From assembly GCA_000507305.1 (NCBI GenBank), contig DF240089.1, forward strand, positions 10,362-74,361: a stretch of DNA of 64,000 nucleotides, written 5' to 3'. The DNA comes from Breviolum minutum Mf 1.05b.01 (taxonomy: Eukaryota > Sar > Dinophyceae > Suessiales > Symbiodiniaceae). The notes under the pieces were generated by a model that was not told the origin of the DNA, searched no databases, and worked only from the letters and a program-made list of their open reading frames with translations. This document shows, piece by piece, positions 1-8,800 of the stretch. Position 1 is the first letter of the stretch. Each line of letters opens with the position of its first letter. Both the position numbers and the translations under genes were made by a program.

Positions 1-200
1 TTTTTTCCTATCCCAAAAAAATCTGATCAAAACAAATGAAATCAGATCAAAAACTTAAGCATATTTTTACTGGTTGGATCAGATTTGATCATTTTTTACA
101 TTTTGTTGTTGGTATATTTTTCTTTATTTTGGTTATATACTCCAAAAAAAAAACATTTCTCACAGCAGCATTTATTGGTCCAAGGTTAGTTTCAGAAACA
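1..200. other. AT-rich non-coding flank
   Basis: AT-rich sequence with several near-copies of the short palindromic word TCTGATCA/TTTGATCA. An open frame begins at 36 but it runs straight into the hairpin repeats that follow, and I do not regard it as a gene. No other signal seen. Confidence 0.5.
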
Positions 201-312
201 ACCCTTGGGACAAGGGACTGGACAAAAAGACCCTTACTCGAAGGTTAGAAGAAACCCTTGCAACAAGGGGAAAAAATCCTTGCCATAAGGATAATAAGAC
301 CTTGTGATAAGG
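201..312. repeat. cluster of CCCTTG/CAAGGG micro-hairpins upstream of ORF A
   Basis: Four short hairpins lie within about 110 bp: 202-216 (CCCTTGGGACAAGGG), 255-269 (CCCTTGCAACAAGGG), 278-290 (CCTTGCCATAAGG) and 300-312 (CCTTGTGATAAGG). Each has a 4-6-bp stem and a 3-5-nt loop, while loop and spacer vary. They belong to the same family as the arrays at 1560, 14572, 16629 and 23785. The last one overlaps the start codon region of ORF A. Confidence 0.8.
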
Positions 313-1650
313 TTGGGTAGAAGGATGGGAAGAACAGGAAACAAGCAAAAAAATTCGAAACCAATGAAAGTGAAAGCAAAAAGCAAGGCAAAGCCAGCCA
401 GGAAGACACAGCCCTTGCAAGAAGGGAAAAGGAAAGGGGAACCCTTGCAAGAAGGGAAAACCAAAGCCCTGACCAAAAGAAACTTGAACAAGTTGGGTGA
501 ACTAACCCTTGGAGAAAGGGTGGCAATGGCTGGGGAAGAAGAAACAGAAGAAGCAGCTGTGGAAACACTCAAAGGAACAATGTCCAAACAAGACCACAGC
601 AAAGCTTGGGGGCAGCACAACACCTGGTTGAAGAAACAACCACAAGAAGAGCAAGAAGCCCATGCCCAGAAAAGCAAGAAAGAAAAAGGAGAGGCAGTGG
701 TCCTTTGGTTGCTGAAGACCAAAGTGCAGAGGTTTCAGCACCACAGCCAAGAAGTGAAAGGAAGCAGTTCCACACTTCAAAAAGAAAGGTGGGTGTCCTT
801 GAAGTCAATTCTGAAGCAATGGTCAGAAGATGAACTAGATGCCCATCTGGAGAGTGGTCGAATCTTGGCAAGGCAATGCAAAAAAACCCCAGGGGTGTGG
901 GAATACTGTGATACTGAAGATGAAGAGAAGATCAGGAAGGCCTCCAAGATCAAGTCCTTGAAACAAGGACAGGAATATGAGCCAGATGAGAATGATGATG
1001 AAGAGTTCGGTAATATGTGGAAAAGCAGTGGCCACAGTCAAATGCAAAGAATGTGTGATGATGCGAAGGGAAGTGGAAAAGGAGTTGCTAAAGAAGGTGG
1101 CAGGCAGGCCTTGAAAGAAGGCCCTGGCAAAGGCAGAAAGAGAGGCCAGCTGGCCTTGAAAGACAAAGAAGCAGAAAAGGAAGAAGAGAAGGAACCAAAC
1201 CCTGAAGATGAGATGAAGGAAGCACTGAAGAAGGCCAAAAGGGCCAGGGACCTCACACAGAGCCAAAGCACTGACTTGGAAGATGCTCTTGTGAAGGCTT
1301 CCTCTTTGCTCACAAAGGAGGGTAAGAGGAAAGGGCTGGAGCAGCAACAAGAGCTGCAAAAGTTGTTGCAGCAGCTGAAAGCTGTTTGCTCCAAGGAGAA
1401 CATGCCCTTGACCAAGCTGAAGGAACTTCTGGTTGAAGTCACCAGGGCCCAGAAGGAGTCAAAGGACACAATCAAGGAGCTCAAGCACCTGGCCAACAGA
1501 GCTCCTTCCAGAGCACCTTCCAGGGCTCCTTCGAAAGGTTCCCAAAAATGGAAAAAAAACGCCCTTGCAATAAGGGATACACTGCTGATCCCTTGTCATA
1601 AGGGCAACATCCCTTGCAAGAAGGGATACACTGCTGATCCCTTGTCATAA
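304..1650 (+). CDS. ORF A: Lys/Glu-rich coiled-coil protein of a repeated two-gene unit
   Basis: A 448-codon open frame that I do not recognise. Residues 1-90 are very basic (KAKSKAKPARK) and hold two hairpin-encoded PLQEGK peptides. Residues about 160-215 look like a small folded module (KERWVSLKSILKQW, then CKKTPGVWEYCDTEDEE). Residues about 215-330 are charged and low in complexity. Residues about 330-425 are predicted helical with heptads (LEQQQELQKLLQQL), followed by a triple APSR repeat. The last 30 codons read directly into hairpin array 1, so the annotated C-terminus is probably an artefact of the repeats or a decayed end. ORF B lies downstream on the same strand once the 12.3-kb insertion is removed, with about 0.9 kb between them, so the two may be one transposon or gene pair (inference). 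The first ATG is used; the start is not independently supported. Confidence 0.55.
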   Translation: MIRLGRRMGRTGNKQKNSKPMKVKAKSKAKPARKTQPLQEGKRKGEPLQEGKTKALTKRNLNKLGELTLGERVAMAGEEETEEAAVETLKGTMSKQDHSKAWGQHNTWLKKQPQEEQEAHAQKSKKEKGEAVVLWLLKTKVQRFQHHSQEVKGSSSTLQKERWVSLKSILKQWSEDELDAHLESGRILARQCKKTPGVWEYCDTEDEEKIRKASKIKSLKQGQEYEPDENDDEEFGNMWKSSGHSQMQRMCDDAKGSGKGVAKEGGRQALKEGPGKGRKRGQLALKDKEAEKEEEKEPNPEDEMKEALKKAKRARDLTQSQSTDLEDALVKASSLLTKEGKRKGLEQQQELQKLLQQLKAVCSKENMPLTKLKELLVEVTRAQKESKDTIKELKHLANRAPSRAPSRAPSKGSQKWKKNALAIRDTLLIPCHKGNIPCKKGYTADPLS

Positions 1651-1945
1651 GGGCAACTGCAAGGGTGCTGAGTGCAAACACCTGGTGATCCCTTGTCATA
1701 AGGGCAACATCCCTTGCAAGAAGGGATACACTGCTGATCCCTTGTCATAAGGGCAACATCCCTTGTAAGAAGGGATACACTGTTGATCCCTTGTCATAAG
1801 GGCAACTGCAAGGGTGCTGAGTGCAAACACCTGGTGATCCCTTGTCATAAGGGCAACATCCCTTGCAATAAGGATGTGGGAACCTTGCAAGAAGGTTGTG
1901 GTAAAACAAGCCTTGCAAGAAGGCTACCCCTTGAGACAAGGGTGA
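1560..1945. repeat. hairpin array 1 with 149-bp higher-order period
   Basis: A tandem array of CCCTTGCAAGAAGGG and CCCTTGTCATAAGGG hairpins separated by short spacers (ATACACTGCTGAT, CAACAT). A 33-bp spacer beginning ACTGCAAGGGTGCTGAGTGC occurs at 1656-1688 and again at 1805-1837, giving a 149-bp higher-order period. The same 33 bp occur inside ORF B at 16129-16161, where they encode HCKGAECKHLV. Copies near 1865-1940 are more diverged (CCTTGCAAGAAGG). Confidence 0.85.
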
Positions 1946-2261
1946 ATTTTTGAACAGCAAGCCCCACCTCAAAGCCAGTGGAGGGAGAACTCTGAGGTGA
2001 GGCTGTGCAAAACATGGAAAACTTTGCGGGGGATGCACGGGGGAGTGCTGCAAAGCTGTTACCTAGAAGCCCTTGTGTTGCTCAGTTGTGTTTAAAGTTT
2101 CATAAACTGTATGTGGGATTTTTAAATGTTTAACTTTTAAGGTGTTTTGGTGTAGTTCAAATGGTTGTGATTCAGGTGGCACTAGCTCAAGTTGTTGACA
2201 CACTTGTTCTTTGCAGCCTTTTCTGTTCAAGCTAAGGCTGTAGGTAACCTTTCGAAAAAAG
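1946..2261. other. spacer between array 1 and the 37-bp satellite
   Basis: No convincing open frame. GC-moderate at first, then T-rich from 2085. A pyrimidine-rich CTTGTTCTTTGCAG near 2216 resembles a splice acceptor, but I cannot identify a matching donor or exon. Confidence 0.4.
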
Positions 2262-2309
2262 AAATCCTTGTGATAAGGGTGAACCCTTGGGATAAGGGAA
2301 ATCCTTGTG
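2262..2309. repeat. left piece of the 37-bp hairpin satellite (insertion target)
   Basis: One full unit and about a quarter of a second of the satellite ATCCTTGTGATAAGGGTGAA-CCCTTGGGATAAGGGAA (37 bp, two hairpins per unit). It breaks off after ATCCTTGTG exactly where the retroelement starts. The array resumes in register at 14572 with ATAAGGGTGAACCC. Confidence 0.9.
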
Positions 2310-2429
2310 GTTTCTTACACAAAAGCCATTTCGCACAATCACTCTTTTTGCTTGTGCGCGCAGCGTCTGAAAGGTTGGCCAAAATGGCCCAGAGCTTTTT
2401 GCTCTGCCTTGCACACCTTCGTGTGCTCT
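2310..2429 (-). repeat. split direct repeat B2 (outer 3' end)
   Basis: 120 bp, base-for-base identical to B1 at 2541-2660 as far as I can read. On the plus strand it begins GTTTCTTACACAAAAGCC and ends CTTCGTGTGCTCT. Its outer edge is the element/target boundary. Confidence 0.93.
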
Positions 2430-2448
2430 GGGGGATGAGGTGGGTGGG
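2430..2448. other. 19-bp spacer between B2 and A2
   Basis: G-rich spacer (GGGGGATGAGGTGGGTGGG). It is not present beside A1 or B1. In split-direct-repeat elements the A2/B2 join is not a template for the termini, so an unrelated spacer is acceptable here. Confidence 0.6.
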
Positions 2449-2540
2449 CAAAGCTCTGTACTAGCTCTGCTCCAAAACGGCTGCGTACCAAATTGGCCAC
2501 GGTGAAAAAACACTACGCACGGACAAACCTGAACGTACAA
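2449..2540 (-). repeat. split direct repeat A2
   Basis: 92 bp identical to A1 at 14480-14571, from CAAAGCTCTGTACTAGCTCT to CCTGAACGTACAA (plus strand). It abuts B1 with no gap. Confidence 0.93.
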
Positions 2541-2660
2541 GTTTCTTACACAAAAGCCATTTCGCACAATCACTCTTTTTGCTTGTGCGCGCAGCGTCTG
2601 AAAGGTTGGCCAAAATGGCCCAGAGCTTTTTGCTCTGCCTTGCACACCTTCGTGTGCTCT
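2541..2660 (-). repeat. split direct repeat B1 (inner copy)
   Basis: 120-bp inner copy of B, immediately downstream (minus-strand sense) of the recombinase 3' untranslated stretch. Recent insertion is suggested by the lack of any difference from B2. Confidence 0.93.
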
Positions 2661-2708
2661 CACCCCTCCCGCCTTTCGGAGCCGGGCGCGAATCGCGCCT
2701 CAGCTCCC
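2661..2708 (-). other. 3' untranslated stretch with GC micro-hairpin
   Basis: Short stretch between the recombinase stop (2709-2711) and B1. It contains a GC hairpin, GGCGCG-AAT-CGCGCC, at 2685-2699. This copy of the hairpin family lies outside any reading frame. Confidence 0.7.
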
Positions 2709-3790
2709 TAGATTGGTGTCAAATCGACTTTACTCATCTTTTGCGAAACTCCTCGAGAATTCTTTCTAGAGTCCCATAAGTAAGTTTGAAATGACTCCGA
2801 AGACCAACCTACCCCAACGCTTCACAAGCGTGGTGTCCGAGTAGGCAGCCCATATTGCGGATGCTCCGCCGAATCGCAGCGAGTGAGTGCTGAAGTCTCC
2901 ATCAAGGACGCTGCTTTTTCGATCAAAGCCGTGATTGCGGCTCTTGGGACGACCTTCCCATCTCCAGTCCTGAAGAGTAGATCGAGAGCTTCGGATCCCC
3001 CGGTGTAACGTTGGGGGAAGTGTTTGAAAAGCCCTTGAATCGTCCGGACCGGACAGAGTTCTGTCCCGGAACAGAAGTGATTTCGGGACTCTCCACGATT
3101 ATACACATCTGTTTTTGATCCACGGATGGTGATCACAACCTCGTCCGCAAAGTTGATGCGGCCTAAAGGGCAGAGCTCTCCCCTTTCTTGTAGCCGTACG
3201 TCGCATCCTCGTAACCCTCTCTCGTAGTCCACATATCCAGTGTCAAGATATTCGGAGGCCCGAAGGAGGAAAAAGAAACCGACACACAGTGCCGACCACA
3301 ACAAGCTTCCCTCCGCGGTTTTGCCGAATTGCAGATGCTCCCCCAGCCACCACAACATAGAAGGAGTGACCGGCCTCCTACGTTCCTTGGTGCCGTACCT
3401 TCTTTTGACGCCGGCAACAGCTAAAGGAACCCTCGGCATGTTAGCCAATGGGTCAGGAAGGCCGAGCGTCCTGTGGTGGCTCCGGATGGCCGCCAAGCGA
3501 ATCTTGATGGTTCCCGGCGCCTTCTCCTCATTGGTGGAGCAGTGGACAATGTAGTCAAGGACATGCTGCTCTTCTTCTCGGCTGTACCCATTAGAGAATC
3601 TCAGCGGGTCGAGGCCTCTCCTCCAGCAGAAAAGTTCCCACCAAAATGGTACTGGGACTTGTAAACATTGACCGTGGTCTTGGAGTACCTGTCCAGGAGA
3701 AGCGCAAGGCCCTCTTGTTCCAACTCAGCCTGGCTTTGCACCTTCGTGAATCGCAAGGTCTCCGTGCGGGCGTAGTCTTACGGCAGTTTT
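2709..3790 (-). pseudogene. tyrosine recombinase, broken by several frameshifts
   Basis: Tyrosine recombinase of the DIRS-order element. Four separate frames give consecutive parts of one protein. A core-binding region (RYSKTTVNVYKSQYHF, continuing WWELFCWRRGLDPLRF after a shift near 3643) lies at about 3480-3780. The catalytic region with the box I arginine (GFFFLLRASEYL) and a beta-strand lysine (TIRGSKTD) lies at 2900-3496. The HxxR box (STHSLRFGGASA) is in another frame at about 2807-2895. The nucleophile region (WSSESFQTYLWDSR, Tyr in FQTYLW) is in a further frame at 2709-2805, ending in TAG. All four catalytic signatures are present, but at least three single-base shifts (near 2895, 2806 and 3643) and another near 3770 separate them. 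Several shifts sit at short homopolymer runs, so assembly error is an alternative to decay. Confidence 0.85.
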
Positions 3791-5216
3791 GGGTCCTCCA
3801 AGGAAGGGCACTCCCGCCCCACTTGGGTTTGACACGGATACTTTGCCTTTCTTCTTGGAATCTTCTTCAAAGCGAACCCGCCTCTTTCTCCCTCCTACTC
3901 GGTAGAGGTCGCGCCGGGCCACTGGTTGTCGGAAGGATCCACGGGAGAAGTGACCGACCATCAGGAGCGCAACCCACATTAGGCCCACTGCCAAAAGAAT
4001 GTTCCCGGGCGCGAATCGCGCCACCGGATCAAACCAAGGGAGTGCAGTGTGCGCAATAGCGTGGTTGCTGTCTCGCTCGGCGTCATCGTGAGTACGTCGG
4101 GTCCTTTTCTTGTCGCGGTACTTCTCCCGTTTCAATTGCTTCCTCCGGAGAGAATCCTTCTGCCGTGCCTTCTTCTGCCGATCCTGACGCTCGCCCTCTT
4201 GTTGGAGCTCCTGTCGGAACTCTGCCAGAGCTGCTTTAGCCTGATCTTGCATAGTCATGTCTATGACTTCGGCGTGCGCTTCTGTAGGCACATCGACCAA
4301 CGTGCCTGCGCTCTCCACCGGTGTTCCAGCTCGAGACTGCAATGCAAGCCGGTGCCTAGCAGCTCTCTCGCGGGCGCGATGATCCCGCCTTGCTTGCCAA
4401 ATTCCCATCCCAGCGGCGATGTCCGCCTCAAGACGGTTCGTAGTGATAAGAGGTTGAGAAGTCCGAGGCCCCACCGGATTAAACCTCTCCAGACGTTTTG
4501 CCTCTTCGTCGAGCGCGTTCTTGTACTGGGCCTCCAGTTCGCTGACCTCCAATGCTTTCCGTTTGTTGTGACTCGAGAGCGGCAATCGCTCCCTCTCGGC
4601 TTTCGGCCTTGATGTCAGCCAAGACGTGAAGCTGGTCTAAGAGCTGCGCCTTCGCCTTGGGTCCAGCGTCCTCTTGTTCTTTGATGCACTTTTGGAGGTC
4701 GGACCAGTTGGTCGCCTCTGCCATGGCCACCTCCTGAAGAATCCTGATCTGGGCTGACCCGAACCGCAAGACCTTTCTAACGGCCCTTTCAGAGTCAAAC
4801 CCGGGGTCCTCTGATGCTTCGTGCTGGGTAGCCCCAGAGGAAGAAGCTGCCTCCTGGACCGGCTCATGCTTCATCTTCTCAAACTGAGAGTCGTCTCCAA
4901 GTTCCACCCCCATAGGGTCGTCTTCTTCGGGTTCAGCCTTGGAGGAGGCCGGAACTGCTTCCACCACCTCCGGATCGTTTTCGTCGCCGCTCCAATCGCA
5001 CCCTTCCTCAGCATGCCCGGGCGAGAAGCTCGCCTCAGGCTGCTCCTTGAACTCAATCTCCCAGGTGTTGGTGTCTAAGTCCACCACTTGTCCTGGGCCA
5101 CATCCTTCCACGGCCGGGGCGATATCTTTCACGACCTGCACGATCCTCTCAGTAACAGTCGCAGGGGGTTCGCGCCTTCTTCTTCTAGCTCCCATTCTTC
5201 TTCGTCGGGACCCCAA
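3725..5216 (-). pseudogene. charged linker region between Tpt1-like domain and recombinase
   Basis: Two overlapping minus-strand frames (4479-5216 and 3725-4585) give a plausible continuous protein after a shift near 4570. The first part is acidic (ENDPEVVEAVPASSKAEPEE) and ends in helices (FGSAQIRILQEVAMAEATNW). The second is strongly helical and charged (ELEAQYKNALDEEAKRLERF; QEGERQDRQKKARQKDSLRR) and then has a single hydrophobic stretch (NILLAVGLMWVALLMVGHF), a likely membrane helix. Neither frame begins with ATG (both start at TTG), which supports continuation from upstream. GC micro-hairpins at 4008-4022 and 5020-5034 encode ARFAPG- and ASFSPG-type peptides. I do not recognise the function; the position suggests the N-terminal part of the recombinase protein. 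Confidence 0.6.
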
Positions 5217-5377
5217 ATGCCCCCCTTGTCCTCTGAACCTGCCACGTCTCCAACTGATAGGGCTGGGAACTGGAGGTCATCCCAAGGACGAATGGTGTTG
5301 ATCGCGACAGGGGGGATGGTGGTTGAACAAAGCCATACAAGGTTTCCTGTCACTCGGAATCGACAGCCTCGTTCCAT
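5129..5377 (-). pseudogene. C-terminal part of the Tpt1-like domain in a shifted frame
   Basis: This frame carries on where the phosphotransferase frame stops at 5350. FRVTGNLVWLCSTTIPPVAI matches the usual Tpt1/KptA ending, in which a strand with S/G-N-x-V-x-L is followed by a short turn and P. It then becomes acidic (EEEWELEEE) and must shift again near 5180 to join the linker region. I infer one missing or extra base near 5372. Confidence 0.6.
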
Positions 5378-5880
5378 ATAGCCACCACCGTGTCTATTTC
5401 GACTCGTATTTCAAGACCTTTTCTCCATCTCCTTGCATGGGCTTGCGGGTCCTGCAAGTGAATGTCCCTCCTTTGGCAGATGATGCCCTTCGCCTCAATC
5501 TGCGGCACGCACCTTCGATATGTGCCATGGATCAAAGTGTGGGGCACGTCTCGTTCAGGGACTTCCCGAGAAGGCCCCGTGCAGCCTGGAATAGTGTGAC
5601 CTGACCAAGCTGCCACCCATCTCCTCCCTTCAGCGTCCTCCCTCAGGACAAACCTCTGCTTGTCATTGTCACGGATGGCGTCCAGGAGGGCCCTTTCATC
5701 ATGCCTCCTCATCTTTCGGTGACGCATAAGTTGGTCCCATCTGACCCATCCTTCATACGAGATGGGTGTTTCTGCGGTGCCCGCCTCATGCCTCAAAACC
5801 CTAGATAAGTCTTTGGACTCTCGGAAGCCCGGTTGCTTGTCTCGGCGATCCCGGCCTCTGCGTCCTCCAACTCGGCTCAT
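5350..5880 (-). CDS. Tpt1/KptA-like RNA 2'-phosphotransferase domain in a retrotransposon
   Basis: A 176-codon frame. Its ATG overlaps the stop of the RT frame as ATGA (5877-5880), a layout known for coupled termination-reinitiation in some retroelements and viruses. Family marks of Tpt1/KptA are visible, numbered from this ATG: LSRVLRH (catalytic Arg30-His31), a winged-helix-like GWVRWDQLM, DKQRF (73-77), a GHTI segment (94-97; family usually GHS), HGT (118-120) and RRDIHL (137-142; family R-x-H-V-H-L). Known family members transfer an internal RNA 2'-phosphate to NAD+ during tRNA splicing or RNA repair. The role in a retroelement is unknown. The C-terminal strand lies in the next frame (5129-5377), so this copy is probably broken. 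An upstream in-frame extension to 6267 overlaps RT coding sequence and looks like shadow translation. Confidence 0.78.
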   Translation of the reverse strand: MSRVGGRRGRDRRDKQPGFRESKDLSRVLRHEAGTAETPISYEGWVRWDQLMRHRKMRRHDERALLDAIRDNDKQRFVLREDAEGRRWVAAWSGHTIPGCTGPSREVPERDVPHTLIHGTYRRCVPQIEAKGIICQRRDIHLQDPQAHARRWRKGLEIRVEIDTVVAIWNEAVDSE

Positions 5881-8800
5881 CGAAACACTGGGTCCTTGCG
5901 GTCTGGCGGTTGATGATTGGCCAGCCACTGCATCAGCACCTGCTCCGCCTCTTCTTCCCACTTGAGCTGACACAGACCCACCTTGTCTTCTCCAGCGATG
6001 GGTCCCATTTCTTGGTCTCCAGCCCACTGAGCTGCCATCCGTGCCAGCGACCTGGGCGCTGCCACCAACAAGGCTGAAGCTCTTTGACTGGCTTCTACGT
6101 CTTCCCGAGGTCCGGGTCTCCCATCCAACAACAGTACCGCTTCTTGCGGCTTGAGGGGCCTCGCTACAGGGCCAAGCTTCCCTTGCACGTGCAACAAAAG
6201 GTTGTGGGGGTGTGCTGCTTCCCAGGAACCATGATGCAACGATGGCAGGGGCTTGCTTGCGTTCCACACGAGCCTTCTCTCAGATGACCCTAAGAGCTTG
6301 ACAGTGCCGGTTGGTTTGGGGGTAACTGCTCCCAAGTAGGGCATGTTGGGATCGAGGTGGAGGAGGCCTGGAACAGCCTCTTCTTCATCGCTTTCCTTGA
6401 ACCAGAAGGCATCAAACTGCCTCGGAATCTCTGTGCAGGGTTCCTCGGCGACATCAACGCACGGAAGTTCGACCTTCCCCCCAATCGAAGCCAGGACAAC
6501 CCACCGTCTCCACCACACTTGATCTCTCAGTGTCCTTCCGCTCACCTGTACCACTTTGGCTTCGTAGCTGCAATCCCGTAACAGTTTTAGCGCTTTCTGC
6601 GCGACTGTCTGCGTTTGAGCATCGAGCCATACGAGACTAGGCCGGGCGTGAAGCACGCCACGGCGGACGTCACCAAGGGCTCTTCCGCTTTCCATCGACA
6701 GCGTGCAGCAAAGCATGCTCGGTGACCTCAAGGGTCGACCTTTCCAAGCGACAACTTCTTCCGGACCTGCTACCGAGCCGTAACACGTCGCTCCGCGCAT
6801 GAGGCACTCCAAGACATATCGGTGGGTGCTCGCCCCAATCTCCAGCACGCTCAGATCCAGCAGGGGCTTGGAATCGTCTGAGACCCCTGGAGGGATTGTT
6901 GAAAGGGATCTTCGTTCTGCCAGCCTCAGAGCCTGTCCTCTGTCGGCGTCGGCTTGACCGGCCCATAGCAAAGCACGTCGCGTCCAGCCTCTTTCCAGGT
7001 AGATTTGCAGCGCCTCTGCGGCCCCTTCCAAGGGTGTCAAACCCGACTCCAGCATCACCTTACTCGCGTCGTCTCTGGTAAGTGCGTCGGCAGTAATGTT
7101 GTGATAAGTGCGCAGAAAAGCGCCTTGAGTTCGAATGGAGTGGGTCGCTTCAATGGCGGATAACACTTGGAGCAGGAAGGTTGCGACTGGGTGTTTGGCC
7201 TGGCGGCGATCTAGCCACGAGATCACATTGCGATTGTCCCCCCCGTAGAGGACAAGCTTACCTGCCCACTCAGTAGCTTTCATCGCCACCAGGGTGACGA
7301 CAGCAAGCAATTCCATGATAGCAATCACAAAACCGCTGTGCTCCTCCTCCTCAGCCGGGTCCTTTCCCTGGTCCTCTGCGGCTTCTCTCATGAACTTGCG
7401 GACCATCTTCTCCAGGACAGTGCCTTCCACCGAAAAAGCTGTCTTCCCTCCCCAATCAATGGCCGCAACTCTCTCAAGAGTGGCATCGCCGGAAGTCCAG
7501 ATTACGGCATCCTTGTCGATGGCCATCACCTCCGGGACGGTCAGGGCTTCCACCATGGGATGGGTAAATCTCGATTCCCAGACCTCTCGGTTGTCAACAA
7601 GAAGCCTTTGCAGCTCAATGGCCTCCCAAAACCCCTCCCACACCAGTCGTTGCCGGCGTGGCCCACCGCGAGGGACTGCCATTCCTTCCGAGTCAGCTGG
7701 GCCGAGAAGGTCATTGCTGGCTTGGAGAAAGTTGGTCATGGTCGGTAGGATCGTGAGCCAAAACTGCTGGTTCCCTCGGAGTTCTTGGATGAGCTTCAGC
7801 GGCACCTTCTTGTTGCCATGATCAAACTCCGCCAAGTGCAACAGATGGCTGGCTTTTTCCAGTTTCGCTGGTGGGAGCTGCCGAGTGCCTCTGTGGGTAT
7901 CATAGGTAAGCCCCCAGACCAGTTTCCTTTCTTCGAGCGCTCCCTCGATCTTGTCTTTCACTGCATTGATGGTGTGAGGACCGAGTGCTGCTGTCGTGCA
8001 AAGCTCTGCTGCTTTAACACTGAGCCATGGCCTCAATCCAAGATCCGGTTCGATAAGGACAGTGTCGTCCATCAGGACCAAGGATCGGAAGGGAACTTCA
8101 TCGTTCCAAAGGGTCTGGTCTGGCTGGTACCGAGCGTGACCTTGTTTCGCTAACCAAGCGTAGAGCATGAATTCACCTGGCGCGCCGGTCCATCCAAACG
8201 TCAACGTATTGTAGATGATCGTCACGGGCTTCTCCATGTCGAAGTGGTTCCCCGGCAAGTCCGCCGCAAACAGCCTCGTGTCTTCGGTGACCACGGGCAC
8301 CCATTTGAAGGCATCAGAGATGTCCTTCTTCGACAGCAGGATGCGTGCAAAGGGGAAACGATATTTCCACCACAAGATGGAACGAGCCATCTCCGAATGC
8401 CGCGGTTGCAACGCAGGGGGGTGGTTGGTCTTGTCGTAAGTTTGATTCACCGGAGTGGCGTCCCAGATGACGCGCCCCTTGCTTGACAAAGTCCGGTCGG
8501 GCAACATCTTGGGGACCCTTGCCATGGGGACCGAGATGACGCCTTCCAGGTCGGCTCCTCCATCATCCTCGACAATCAAAGCTCTGCCACGTTGCGCATC
8601 TTTCCACAGCTGGGAGGCAGCTTCGTCCATATACTCCCTCAGACTTGGGTGAGGACTGCTGCGAACCCTAACGTCTTTTTGGCAGGTGGAGCAAGCGCTG
8701 ATTCCCCACAAAGCGTTGTCCTTTGCTTTCTCCAAGAGTTGTGGGTGCACCAACCCATCGAAGAAGCCGTCGTAGAGCATTTGAAAGTGGTCTCCAAACC

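Noticed and set aside
36..248. 70-codon frame at the left end
   Set aside because: AT-rich composition, runs into hairpin repeats, no recognisable features.
2371..2392. GCCATTTTGGC on the element's coding strand resembles the core of the dinoflagellate spliced leader
   Set aside because: Only 11 bases match and the flanks differ; it lies in repeat B at the 3' end, and the word is a simple hairpin. Not enough to call a spliced-leader relic.
4365..4390. Possible ninth GC hairpin (GCGGGCGCGATGATCCCGC)
   Set aside because: The stem is at different positions with a nine-base loop and the CCGGG prefix is missing; may be a decayed member but not counted.
3473..4612. Plus-strand open frames across the recombinase and linker region
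   Set aside because: They are antisense to minus-strand frames with recognisable recombinase motifs.
5881..6267. Upstream extension of the Tpt1-like frame
   Set aside because: It overlaps the conserved RT-ORF coding sequence in another frame, has Ser/Arg/Gly-rich shadow composition, and an ATG overlapping the RT stop gives a better start.
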